From Kriegella sp965368185 (lineage in GTDB: Bacteria > Bacteroidota > Bacteroidia > Flavobacteriales > Flavobacteriaceae), in assembly GCA_965368185.1 (NCBI GenBank), contig CBDULZ010000013.1, forward strand, positions 1 to 64,000: DNA of 64,000 bases. The letters are read 5' to 3'. The notes under the pieces are model-generated. The model was not told where the DNA came from and did not search any database. It was given only the letters and a program-made list of their open reading frames with translations. This document shows positions 17,619 through 26,711 of the stretch, piece by piece; positions within the stretch are counted from its first letter, which is position 1; each line of letters starts with the position of its first letter. Both the position numbers and the translations under genes were made by a program.

Positions 17619-18746
17619 ATGAAATTTTCAGAGAAATTTAATCCACAGCTCGTAGTTGAATCGCCGGGAAGAATAAACCTTATCGGTGAGCACACCGATT
17701 ACAATCTGGGCTATGTATTGCCTACCGCAATCGAAAAAAAGATTATTTTCAAATTGCAAAGGAATGGTTCGGATACCGAATGTAATATTTACAGTACAGA
17801 CTTTGATACGGGTTTTAAAATTGACCTCAAAAAAATTGCCAGAAGTTCGGTGGAGTGGGAAAACTATATATTGGGCGTTCTCAACGAAATTTCAAAGCGA
17901 ACCGACGGGGTTAAGGGGTTCGATTGTACATTGGAAAGTAATCTTCCTCAAGGATCCGGTCTAAGTTCCTCGGCTGCGTTGGAGTGTGGGCTTGCATTCG
18001 GTCTAAACGAATTGTTCGATCTTGGCCTAACCAAAAAGGATATTGTACAATTGTCACAAACTGCTGAACATACTTATGTGGGTACACAATGCGGTATTAT
18101 GGATCAATTTGCCTCGGTAATGAGCCAGGCCGGACATGTGATTCTCTTAGATTGTAAATCGCTAGAGCATCAGTACATACCTATAGCTTTCGAGTCCTAC
18201 CAAATGGTCATGCTCAACACTAAAGTATCGCATAATTTGGCAACAAGTGAATATAACGTTCGAAAGCAGGAATGTGAAGAAGGGGTTGCCGTAATCAGAA
18301 GGAGCTACCCTGAAGTTGATTCCCTTCGTGACGCTAGTATGGAGATGCTTGAAGCCACGAAACACGATATGAGCGACGTGGTATTCAATCGCTGTTCGTT
18401 TATAATCGCTGAAAACGAAAGAGTTTTGTTAACGGCAGATGCGCTAAAGAAAAATGATTTGAACCGTGTCGGAGCCCTTTTATATGATGCCCATGAAGGT
18501 ATCAGCAAATTATATGAAGTAAGTTGCCCTGAGTCTGATTTTTTGGTTGATTTTACTAAGGACAATGCTGCGGTATTGGGTGCGCGTCAAACTGGTGGTG
18601 GATTTGGTGGGTGTACCCTTAACATCGTGCAGCAGGATGCTGTCGATGAATTTGTTGAAAAAGCCAGTATAGCCTACAAAGATAAGTTTGGCATTGAATT
18701 GGAAGCTTTTACTGTACGACCCAGTACTGGAACAACAGTACGATAA
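17619..18746 (+). CDS. galK: Galactokinase
   Basis: GHMP-family kinase of 375 residues that phosphorylates D-galactose to galactose-1-phosphate in the cytoplasm, the entry to the Leloir pathway. The three GHMP motifs are present: PGRINLIGEHTDYNLG (about 15-30, galactokinase signature), LPQGSGLSSSAAL (about 109-122, phosphate loop) and TGGGFGGCT near the C-terminus. Length is normal. It lies 14 bases after the FGE-like gene and is the last gene of the run, which argues that galactose is one sugar released by the locus. No galT, epimerase or mutarotase lies beside it. Confidence 0.95.
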   Translation: MKFSEKFNPQLVVESPGRINLIGEHTDYNLGYVLPTAIEKKIIFKLQRNGSDTECNIYSTDFDTGFKIDLKKIARSSVEWENYILGVLNEISKRTDGVKGFDCTLESNLPQGSGLSSSAALECGLAFGLNELFDLGLTKKDIVQLSQTAEHTYVGTQCGIMDQFASVMSQAGHVILLDCKSLEHQYIPIAFESYQMVMLNTKVSHNLATSEYNVRKQECEEGVAVIRRSYPEVDSLRDASMEMLEATKHDMSDVVFNRCSFIIAENERVLLTADALKKNDLNRVGALLYDAHEGISKLYEVSCPESDFLVDFTKDNAAVLGARQTGGGFGGCTLNIVQQDAVDEFVEKASIAYKDKFGIELEAFTVRPSTGTTVR

Positions 18747-18818
18747 AACTCTTTTGACTCCATATGGTTGCTACTCAGCCGTTATAAGCTGTTACTTATT
18801 TATGGCCAAAGAGCGATG

Positions 18819-19526
18819 CTACTCATAGAAACCTACAGCTTCCCTGAATTCGTTTTTTCTTTTTCTGCTCAAAGGTATTTTTCTTCCACAAATGGCCACA
18901 GTTGAACTATTGAAATTCTCGACTTTTTGAAGATTGATAATATATGATTTGTGAATTCTGACAAATGTTTTATTTGGCAATTGTTTGGCAAAGGCTGTCA
19001 TTGAAGAAAGAATCATCATGTTTTTATTTTCCATAACGAGTTTAACATAGTCGCCCAAGGCCTCTACCCATTTAATATCGGAGAGCCTAACCCTAACACT
19101 TCGTGAATCACATTTGACAAAAATATGTTTCTCTTTTTGTCTTTGAACCCCAATACCGGACTTTAGGAGTGCCTTGTCAATAGCTATGTCGAACCGATGC
19201 AGTACCGTAGGTTTTAAGAGGTAATCGGCAACATCATAGTCGAAAGCTTTCAAGGCATGGTCGGCATTATTGCTTATGATTATAATTTGAGGACGTTCTT
19301 CCATTGCCTCCAATAGTTCAAACCCGTTAATATGGGGGATATCAATATCGAGGAAAATAAGGTCTATTTGAATACTGTTTAAATTTTCAAGGGCCTCAAG
19401 GCCATTCTTGTAACTCGCCGTTAAATCCAGATGAGGATGCAAAGTAATCAGTTTGTTGAGCTGTGCTCGCTGCATTTCTGAATTGTCTACTACGATGCAG
19501 TTAAGTTTTCTTGTTTTCATAGTCAT
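18819..19526 (-). CDS. LytTR-family response regulator
   Basis: A 235-residue two-component regulator. The receiver domain (about 7-120) has the phospho-acceptor Asp in LIFLDIDIPHINGFELLE and the conserved Lys in YLLKPTVLHR. The C-terminal LytTR DNA-binding domain (about 135-230) shows IKWVEALGDYVKL and FVRIHKSYIINL. The usual partner is a membrane sensor of the LytS/YehU type, but none is adjacent. It converges on galK with 72 bases between and is divergent from trxB. Confidence 0.92.
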   Translation of the reverse strand: MTMKTRKLNCIVVDNSEMQRAQLNKLITLHPHLDLTASYKNGLEALENLNSIQIDLIFLDIDIPHINGFELLEAMEERPQIIIISNNADHALKAFDYDVADYLLKPTVLHRFDIAIDKALLKSGIGVQRQKEKHIFVKCDSRSVRVRLSDIKWVEALGDYVKLVMENKNMMILSSMTAFAKQLPNKTFVRIHKSYIINLQKVENFNSSTVAICGRKIPLSRKRKNEFREAVGFYE

Positions 19527-19785
19527 TAATTAGTCGTTCTATGCATATCTACGAAGAATGTGTGCGCAGGGTTTGGTTTTTTGGAATTTATTTTAACTCT
19601 TTTTTTCGAGTTTTGACTTTCTCCATAAATTCTTGTGTTTGATAATATGCCGAAGGTGTGATTGTTTGGGGTTGCTTTTTATTGGCGGGTTAACTTTCCA
19701 AATAAAAGGATAGCGAATAATTCTGAGGCACCTTTCAACACATAACTTTTGATAACTTTTAATGTAAGGTTTTTGCTAAAACACC

Positions 19786-19793
19786 TACTTTTG
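19786..19793 (+). promoter_or_regulatory. Bacteroidetes -7 box upstream of trxB
   Basis: TACTTTTG matches TAnnTTTG, the Bacteroidetes sigma-ABfr -7 element, 28 bases before the trxB start. No good -33 TTTG is at the expected distance. Confidence 0.4.
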
Positions 19794-19821
19794 TAGTATA
19801 AATTTTTTGAAAATTTGAACT

Positions 19822-20793
19822 ATGTCGGATAAAATCGAACGATTAAAAACATTGATTATAGGTTCTGGACCTGCAGGATATACCGCGGCTATTTATGCGG
19901 CTAGAGCAGACCTTAAGCCAGTAGTTTATACCGGAATGGAGCCTGGTGGGCAACTGACCACTACCACAGAGGTAGATAATTTTCCCGGATATCCCGATGG
20001 AATCGATGGTCCCACTATGATGATTCAGTTACAACAACAAGCCGAACGGTTCGGTACCGAGGTAAGAATCGGTATGGCCACCGCAGTGGAATTGAGCGAT
20101 GAAGTTGGCGGTATTCATAAAGTCACCATAGACGATAACAAACAGATAGAAGCGGAAACTATAATTATTTCTACGGGTGCTACAGCCAAATACTTGAACA
20201 TCCCAAGTGAGCAACGTTTGCGTGGTGGTGGGGTTTCGGCTTGTGCGGTATGTGACGGATTCTTCTATAAGGGTCAAGACGTGGCTATCGTGGGTGCCGG
20301 TGATACGGCGGCCGAGGAAGCATCCTATTTGGCCAATATCTGTAACAAGGTTACCATGTTGGTGCGTAAAGATTATATGCGAGCTTCCAAAGCAATGCAG
20401 CACAGAGTGAATAGCTTGAAGAACATAGAGATTCGATACAATACTGAAGTTGATGAGGTTTTGGGAGATCAAGTGGTGGAAGGACTTCGCATGGTCAATA
20501 ATCAAACAGGTGAAAAAGAAGATATCGCTATCACGGGACTTTTTGTTGCCATTGGACATAAACCGAATACTGAAATTTTCAAAGGTCAGTTGGATATGGA
20601 CGAGGTTGGTTATATTATTACCCAGGGAAAATCGACAAAGACCAATAAACCTGGTGTTTTTGCGAGCGGTGATGCACAAGATAAAGAATATCGTCAGGCG
20701 GTTACTGCGGCAGGTACAGGCTGTATGGCCGCTTTGGATGCTGAACGCTATCTTGCTACAGTCGAAACACACGAAGAAGTAGCCTCATCTTAA
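19822..20793 (+). CDS. trxB: Thioredoxin-disulfide reductase
   Basis: A 323-residue FAD- and NADPH-dependent flavoenzyme that reduces thioredoxin. The FAD motif LIIGSGPAGYTAAIYAARA is near residue 12. The redox-active pair is Cys141-Cys144 in SACAVCDGFFYKG, and a NADPH-binding VAIVGAGDTAAEEASYL follows. FASGDAQDKEYRQAVTAAG near the end binds the flavin. Length is usual for the low-molecular-weight bacterial enzyme. It is monocistronic, with a strong terminator after the stop, and divergent from the LytTR gene. Confidence 0.97.
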   Translation: MSDKIERLKTLIIGSGPAGYTAAIYAARADLKPVVYTGMEPGGQLTTTTEVDNFPGYPDGIDGPTMMIQLQQQAERFGTEVRIGMATAVELSDEVGGIHKVTIDDNKQIEAETIIISTGATAKYLNIPSEQRLRGGGVSACAVCDGFFYKGQDVAIVGAGDTAAEEASYLANICNKVTMLVRKDYMRASKAMQHRVNSLKNIEIRYNTEVDEVLGDQVVEGLRMVNNQTGEKEDIAITGLFVAIGHKPNTEIFKGQLDMDEVGYIITQGKSTKTNKPGVFASGDAQDKEYRQAVTAAGTGCMAALDAERYLATVETHEEVASS

Positions 20794-20817
20794 AAAATCA
20801 GATGATTCTATACATAG

Positions 20818-20844
20818 AAAAACGCCGCATTTGCGGCGTTTTTA
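20818..20844. terminator. Bidirectional terminator between trxB and 20864
   Basis: AAAACGCCGC and GCGGCGTTTT form a perfect GC-rich stem around a 4-base loop, flanked by A and T runs so it can work on both strands for the converging genes. Confidence 0.9.
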
Positions 20845-20863
20845 ATTTAAAATTGCAAATATA

Positions 20864-21313
20864 TTAGTCGATGCGCTTATAATTCTCAGAATTTATACGG
20901 TTTCCCTCTTCATCTAGAAAAATTTGGCTAAACCGATGTGCATCCAATTGAAGTTCCATTTTCCATTCCATATTTTCATTGGCAATCCTCCGCATTGAGG
21001 CCGACATATATTCTAGCCGCTCGGTTAAAGTGCTATCCGTTGTTTCGTAAGAGCCGTATCCAAACCATTCGACCGAATCAGTGGGTACATATCTAGTCCA
21101 CATTACCTTTCCGTCATAATACATCTTTATTTGGCGATACCCTTCAGTAGTGGGTAAGGTGTCTGAAACATTTACACCATCGACATAGTTGTAAAAGCTT
21201 ACGAGTTCCCAAGTACCTTCAATTGATGGATGAAAAGCTGGTTTTTTAGAATCTATTTCTGTGGCAGAGACAAGAAAAAGCAGCAAGAAAATCAATCCGA
21301 GTAATTTTTTCAT
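20864..21313 (-). CDS. Secreted lipocalin-like small protein, copy 2
   Basis: A 149-residue exported protein of unknown function. A signal peptide (to about SATE, residue 19) precedes a beta-rich domain starting HPSIEGTWELVSFYN, the form of the first lipocalin strand. GYRQIKMYYDGKVMWTRY and the block YETTDSTLTERLEYMSAS follow. It is clearly a tandem paralogue of the gene at 21350-21799, 36 bases upstream on the same strand, with the middle blocks identical or nearly so. A small-molecule carrier or periplasmic stress protein is possible; no function is claimed. Confidence 0.85.
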   Translation of the reverse strand: MKKLLGLIFLLLFLVSATEIDSKKPAFHPSIEGTWELVSFYNYVDGVNVSDTLPTTEGYRQIKMYYDGKVMWTRYVPTDSVEWFGYGSYETTDSTLTERLEYMSASMRRIANENMEWKMELQLDAHRFSQIFLDEEGNRINSENYKRID

Positions 21314-21349
21314 GGACGCGTGTTTTAGGGTTATTATATAAAAAATTCA

Positions 21350-21799
21350 TCAATTTATTCTTCTGTAATTTTCAGAAGCAATACGACCTCCGTCTTCATC
21401 AAGTGAGATTTGTGTGTACCTATTTCTGTCCAATTGGAGCTCCATGTGCCATTCCATATTTTCATTGGCTATTCTTCGCATGGAGGCCGACATATATTCC
21501 AATCGTTCGGTTAATGTACTATCTGTTGTTTCATAAGTGCCATACCCAAACCATTCCACCGTTTCCTTCGGAGTATAGCGTGTCCACATGACTTTTCCAT
21601 TGTAAAACATTTTAATCTGGCTAAAACCCTTAGCAGGAGTAAGTGTATCCGTGACATTGACACCATCATAGTTATATCGATTTACCAATTCCCATGTTCC
21701 TTCAATCGATGGATGATAAGCCCCATTATTTGGTGAGCTGAAATTGGACATTAAGGCCAAAATCAAAAACAAAAGAATCAAAACGGATAACTTTCTCAT
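21350..21799 (-). CDS. Secreted lipocalin-like small protein, copy 1
   Basis: A 149-residue secreted paralogue of 20864-21313 and first gene of the pair. The N-terminal hydrophobic stretch (residues 5-20) is a signal peptide. The domain opens HPSIEGTWELVNRYN and shares VMWTRY, EWFGYG, LTERLEYMSASMRRIANENM and the ending SENY(K/R)RI with its copy. Equal length and close spacing show a recent tandem duplication. Differences cluster in the first third and in the strand after ELQLD, where ligand specificity could differ. Function unknown. Confidence 0.85.
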   Translation of the reverse strand: MRKLSVLILLFLILALMSNFSSPNNGAYHPSIEGTWELVNRYNYDGVNVTDTLTPAKGFSQIKMFYNGKVMWTRYTPKETVEWFGYGTYETTDSTLTERLEYMSASMRRIANENMEWHMELQLDRNRYTQISLDEDGGRIASENYRRIN

Positions 21800-22103
21800 A
21801 ATAGCATTCTTTTTTAAAGTTAATGATTACATTATATACCAAAAGTTACGAATTTTTTTGTTAAAAAATAATTTTTCAATAAGAAATAATGCGATTTTAA
21901 AAACCGAAAGCGGTGTTTATATCGTAAAAAAATATTTCATTAAAATGAATTGGATTATAGATATCACATGATTAATGCCTTCAAACATATAATCGCTTAA
22001 TAACCAATATAGGATATTGAAAATAAAACATTTTGCGTAGGAAATGTTTGATGTTTGAATTTTTTTACAGACTTTAGATATGAACTACTAACTCCGATTT
22101 ACT
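21800..22103. other. Intergenic region upstream of susC
   Basis: 304 AT-rich bases between divergent genes. It must hold promoters for the lipocalin-like pair and for susC-susD, but I see no convincing -33/-7 pair and no intact small gene. Confidence 0.4.
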
Positions 22104-25100
22104 ATGAAGAATACATTTTTTTCATTGTTTGTCCTGCTATTTACATATACGCTTGTTGGACAAACAATCAGTGGTAAAGTTACAGACAACATGGGTGCTC
22201 CGCTACCTGGGGTATCTATTGTTGTAAGTGGAACCACTACTGGAACAACGACCGATTTTGATGGAAACTATTCCATAACTGCAATGGAAGGTGACGTATT
22301 ACAGTTTTCCTATCTTGGAATGAAGTCTAAAGAAATTACCGTAGGTATCAATCAAATCCTGAATATTGCGCTTGAGGAAGATTCGGAACAACTGAGTGAA
22401 GTCATTGTGACGGCTTTTGGTATATCACAGGAAAAAAAGGCTCTGGGCTATGCCGCTCAAAGTATCGATGCCGAAGCAATCACAAAAACAAAACAGACGA
22501 ATCTCGTAAACGCACTTCAAGGGCAAGTTGCCGGGGTACAAATCACCAATTCAGGTGGTGCTCCAGGGCAGAGTGCCAGAATTATTATAAGAGGAATAAA
22601 CTCTTTAGACCCTCAGGCCGACAACCAACCTCTTTTTGTAGTCGACGGAGTACCAATTGATAATTCTACAGTAGAATCGACAAACACCCCTCGTGGTCTA
22701 TCAAACAGGGCTGCGGATATAAATCCGGCCGATGTTGAATCGATGTCCGTGTTAAAGGGGGCGGCGGCTACCGCACTTTATGGAGTACGGGCTGCTAACG
22801 GTGCCATAATTATAACGACCAAGAAGGGACAAAAAGGGCAGGTTAGAATTAACCTGAATACTTCAGTCGGCTTTGAAGAATTGAACCGCTTGCCAAAATT
22901 GCAGGATCAGTATGGCCAAGGTTTCAGTGGTGAATACGACCCTACAAGTTTTTGGCCTTCATGGGGTGCCCCCATATCAGAGGTTGCTCAAAGCGTTCCT
23001 GGACATAAATATCAGGACAACTGGAACAGGGCATTTAATACAGGAGTGCAGACCGATCATAGTTTAGGTATTTCGGGTGGGGGAGAAAAAGCGACTTTTT
23101 ATGGTTCATTCGGACGCTTCGATCAAAAAGGGATAATACCTTTTAGCGATTGGGCGAGAACTACCGCCAAACTTTCAGGTACTGTTCAGGTAAGTGAAAA
23201 ATTTGATTTTAGCGGATCAATAAATTACACGAATTCAGGAGGCAATAGGGTGCCGCATGACAGGTTTATGGAAAGAATGATGTACTGGGCGGAAACCCAA
23301 GATGTGCGAGACTATATTAACAGAGACGGAACCATGAAAACGTACGGAAATACCAACCCTATATATGATGCTCGATTTAGTACTTACGTAGACAATGTAA
23401 ATCGAATAATTGGCAATTTAAATTTGAATTACAATCCAACGGAATGGTTGACCCTGTCTTATCGTGTAGGTACTGATTTCTATAGTGATGTTAGAACGGA
23501 AATAACCCCTGGTCCCAAAGGAATTGATGGTGAGCTGCCACTTAGCTCTACCGGTGAGATTGAGGAAACTAGAATAAATAGTAGAGATATTACCTCGAAT
23601 TTTTATATCACATTAAAGAAGCAGTTCAGCGATGACTGGAATACCTCACTACGGTTGGGTAATGATATTTTTGAGCGGAAATATGATCGGGTAACAGCTA
23701 CTGGCTCGGATTTTGTAATTCCAGAGTTCTATAACCTAAACAATACAAGACAAATTTTTGCGGATCAAGGCAAAAGCATAAGAAGACTGGTGGGCTTCTA
23801 TGGAGACTTGATGGTTAATTTTAAAGAATATATATATTTCAATGTTACCGGAAGAAATGATATTTCTTCAACCTTGCCCAAGGATAATAATTCTTTCTTC
23901 TATCCTTCGGTGAATTTAGGATACATTTTTAGCGAACATTGGAATACCTCTTCTTGGTTAACATTCGGGAAGCTTAGGGCATCTTGGGCACAGGTTGGAA
24001 AGGATACAAACCCACATGTTTTGGGCGCCACCTTTGTCTCGCCCGATGTATTTCCACTTGATGGGCAAGTCGGGTTTAGCAGAAACAGTACTTTCGGAGA
24101 CCCGGCGTTGAAACCTGAGCTCACTACTTCTTTAGAATTTGGGGCACAATTGGCATTTTTCGATGGACGGTTAGATTTAGACCTTACTTACTATAAATCG
24201 AATGCAGAAGACCAAATAATACCCGTACCGATTTCTGACGGAACAGGTTTTTCATCATATATCACCAATGCCGGTGAAATTGAGAATAGTGGTATTGAGA
24301 TTATTCTTGGTGGTGATATTGTTCAAAAAGAAGATTTTGAATGGACGGCTACGGCCAATCTTTCTATGAACAATAACGAAGTAAAGGCTATTCGTGAAGG
24401 TATAGACGAAATTGTGGTAGGCAGCCAATTCGGATATGCCGGAAGTACTGTGACAATGAAGTTGATAGAAGGAGAAGCCTATGGGAATCTTTACGGTACG
24501 AGTTATTCTCGTTTTGGTGCCGATGAAAACAACATGTTTCTCGACCGGGGTCTTCCTTTAATCATTGACAGCGATGGGTTTCCGGCTCGCAATGCCGATC
24601 AGCTTATTTTGGGCAATGCGGTTCCTAAATGGATAGGGGGGCTGAGAAACGAACTACGGTACAAAAATATTGATTTGAATGTTCTGATTGATTTCAGGGC
24701 AGATGTGGAACAGTACAACCAGTTCGACAATTTCTTGGCTGCTTTTGGCAAAAATGACTACACTTTGGCCAGAAACGATTTTAGAGTTTTCGATGGTGTT
24801 TTGGAAGATGGATCTACCAATACCCAACAAGTTTGGCTTGGTCAGGGTGAAGGTCCCGATGGCAATGATTATGGGGCAGGTTTTTGGAGAAACGACTATA
24901 GGGGGATAACCGAAAACTTTGTAAAAGACGCTAGCTATATTAAGTTAAGAAGTATATCACTGGCTTATAACCTTGATGACAAAATACTTAATAGAACACC
25001 ATTTACATCGCTTCGGGTATCTCTGGCCGCAAATAACATCATTTTATATTCACCATGGGATGGTTTTGATCCAGAGTCATTTTCAGCAGGTGCCGGAGGC

Positions 25101-25175
25101 AATGCCATAGGGTTTACGGGTCTCGGTTTCCCCGGTACGCAGAGCTATTATTTGACTTTGAATTTTGGACTATAG
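22104..25175 (+). CDS. SusC/RagA-family TonB-dependent outer-membrane transporter
   Basis: A 1023-residue TonB-linked porin that imports oligosaccharides or peptides with its SusD partner. After a signal peptide (to about LVGQ, residue 20) comes a carboxypeptidase-regulatory-like domain (about 21-100: ISGKVTDNMGAPLPGVSI). Next are the TonB-box region EVIVTAFGISQEKKALGY, the plug (about 115-230, with PLFVVDGVPIDN and VLKGAAATALYG) and a beta-barrel ending in YYLTLNFGL. The SusD gene follows by about 100 bases. No enzymes or hybrid regulators flank the pair, so the substrate cannot be inferred. The sulfatase locus starts 3.4 kb upstream with other genes between. Confidence 0.96.
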   Translation: MKNTFFSLFVLLFTYTLVGQTISGKVTDNMGAPLPGVSIVVSGTTTGTTTDFDGNYSITAMEGDVLQFSYLGMKSKEITVGINQILNIALEEDSEQLSEVIVTAFGISQEKKALGYAAQSIDAEAITKTKQTNLVNALQGQVAGVQITNSGGAPGQSARIIIRGINSLDPQADNQPLFVVDGVPIDNSTVESTNTPRGLSNRAADINPADVESMSVLKGAAATALYGVRAANGAIIITTKKGQKGQVRINLNTSVGFEELNRLPKLQDQYGQGFSGEYDPTSFWPSWGAPISEVAQSVPGHKYQDNWNRAFNTGVQTDHSLGISGGGEKATFYGSFGRFDQKGIIPFSDWARTTAKLSGTVQVSEKFDFSGSINYTNSGGNRVPHDRFMERMMYWAETQDVRDYINRDGTMKTYGNTNPIYDARFSTYVDNVNRIIGNLNLNYNPTEWLTLSYRVGTDFYSDVRTEITPGPKGIDGELPLSSTGEIEETRINSRDITSNFYITLKKQFSDDWNTSLRLGNDIFERKYDRVTATGSDFVIPEFYNLNNTRQIFADQGKSIRRLVGFYGDLMVNFKEYIYFNVTGRNDISSTLPKDNNSFFYPSVNLGYIFSEHWNTSSWLTFGKLRASWAQVGKDTNPHVLGATFVSPDVFPLDGQVGFSRNSTFGDPALKPELTTSLEFGAQLAFFDGRLDLDLTYYKSNAEDQIIPVPISDGTGFSSYITNAGEIENSGIEIILGGDIVQKEDFEWTATANLSMNNNEVKAIREGIDEIVVGSQFGYAGSTVTMKLIEGEAYGNLYGTSYSRFGADENNMFLDRGLPLIIDSDGFPARNADQLILGNAVPKWIGGLRNELRYKNIDLNVLIDFRADVEQYNQFDNFLAAFGKNDYTLARNDFRVFDGVLEDGSTNTQQVWLGQGEGPDGNDYGAGFWRNDYRGITENFVKDASYIKLRSISLAYNLDDKILNRTPFTSLRVSLAANNIILYSPWDGFDPESFSAGAGGNAIGFTGLGFPGTQSYYLTLNFGL

Positions 25176-25278
25176 CATTTGACAAGAATTCTATTTTGAC
25201 CTATATGAAATTTGAACGGATACTTAAATATACAATACCGGAGAAAAATTGTCTTTTAAAATAAATAAAATCATTCAG

Positions 25279-26694
25279 ATGAAACTAAATAATATAATAT
25301 CAAAAATAGGGAGTATCATAATGGTCTTGATGGTCTTTTCTTGTGACTCTTATCTAGATGTAAATGAAAATCCGAACAATCCAGAAGATGCACCGATTTC
25401 GGGCTTGATGATTAATAGTACTTATGAATCAGCCAATAATGTATATCGGGTGGGAGATATTACATCCAATTATGTGCAATATCTGGCATCCCCAAATCCC
25501 GCCAGTGCCTCTGATACCATGGAACCTGTTAGTAACAACAACACGTGGTTCAATTTATATAATGTAATGACCGACTTGGTTGTGTTGATAGCGAAGGCGG
25601 AAGAACAAGGTGCCGCACACTACCAGGGGGCGGCACAAATATTGATGGCTCTGAACCTCAGTATGGGTGTTGATATTTTTGGGAATATGCCCTTCTCCGA
25701 AAGTTTTAATTTTGAGACGGTCACTCCTAAATATGATGTTGATGAAGAACTCTATGGTGTGGTTATGGATTATTTGGATGAGGGTATCACAAATCTACAA
25801 GAAGAAACAACGGCTTCGTTGGGCGATGACGACTTTATCTATTCAGGTGATGTATCTAAGTGGATAGCTTTTGGCCATATGCTTAAAGCCCGTGCAATGA
25901 TACACTTGAAAGAGTTGACTGGGTATAGTGATACGGCGGTTTTGGAAGCCACAGATAAGGCATTTCAATCAAATGATGAAAACGCCCAAGTTTCTTTCTT
26001 CGAACAATCAATTAATCCATGGGCCGATGTTGCTAGGGATAATGCTGATCTATTGCTTGGCGGCTGGATTTCCGAACAGTTTATCCAGGCCTTGGACGGA
26101 ACGTCATATACGGCCATTGATCCAAGGCTTAAGTTAATGGTCGGCACAACTGATGATGATGAATTCGTTGGTACGGTAAATGGTTTGGGTAGAGGAAATG
26201 CGCCGGAACAGGGCGCCAGGTCTACCCTGATCGAAGATCAATATTACACTTCGATTACATCACCCGTATTAATAGCGACGTATAGCGAACAAAAATTTAT
26301 TGAGGCCGAGGCCGCTTTTGCGACTGACAAAACACGGGCATACCAGGCCTATTTAGATGGAATTAAAGCCCACATGGAAATGCTCGAGGTGTCCCAATCA
26401 GAGATAGATGATTATTTGGCAGACCCGAGCGTGGGTATGGGGGAGTCGGCATTCACGTTGGGCGATGTTTTTAAGGAAAAATGGGTAGCTCTATTTTTGC
26501 ATCCAGAGGCTTGGAACGATGCAAGAAGATTCGATTATCAATATAAGGATATGACCTTACCTGCCAATTTGAATCCTGATTTAAGCGGACAGTTTATTAG
26601 AAGACTATCTTATCCTGATAGTGAGATAAGTCGAAATGGAAATAATGTACCCTCGGTAACCTTACTTGATCGTATTTTCTGGGATGTCGAATAA
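25279..26694 (+). CDS. SusD/RagB-like substrate-binding lipoprotein
   Basis: Outer-membrane lipoprotein lid of the SusC channel, 471 residues from the start chosen here. I prefer the ATG at 25279 because it gives a compact lipoprotein signal (MKLNNIISKIGS to VFSC); an in-frame TTG at 25249 would add ten residues. DSYLDVNENPNNPEDAP follows the lipidated Cys, as usual in SusD proteins. The helical TPR-like core and the ending EKWVALFLHPEAWNDARRFDY are typical of the SusD-like group 2 proteins. It forms an operon with the SusC gene. Confidence 0.94.
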   Translation: MKLNNIISKIGSIIMVLMVFSCDSYLDVNENPNNPEDAPISGLMINSTYESANNVYRVGDITSNYVQYLASPNPASASDTMEPVSNNNTWFNLYNVMTDLVVLIAKAEEQGAAHYQGAAQILMALNLSMGVDIFGNMPFSESFNFETVTPKYDVDEELYGVVMDYLDEGITNLQEETTASLGDDDFIYSGDVSKWIAFGHMLKARAMIHLKELTGYSDTAVLEATDKAFQSNDENAQVSFFEQSINPWADVARDNADLLLGGWISEQFIQALDGTSYTAIDPRLKLMVGTTDDDEFVGTVNGLGRGNAPEQGARSTLIEDQYYTSITSPVLIATYSEQKFIEAEAAFATDKTRAYQAYLDGIKAHMEMLEVSQSEIDDYLADPSVGMGESAFTLGDVFKEKWVALFLHPEAWNDARRFDYQYKDMTLPANLNPDLSGQFIRRLSYPDSEISRNGNNVPSVTLLDRIFWDVE

Positions 26695-26711
26695 ATAGGT
26701 GCTGTTTTTAA

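Noticed and set aside
20029..20772. 247-codon minus-strand ORF in trxB
   Set aside because: Long but opposite to a fully conserved gene, Cys/His-rich and without domain signs.
25249..25278. TTG start of the SusD gene at 25249
   Set aside because: Kept only as an alternative; the ATG at 25279 gives a proper lipoprotein signal.
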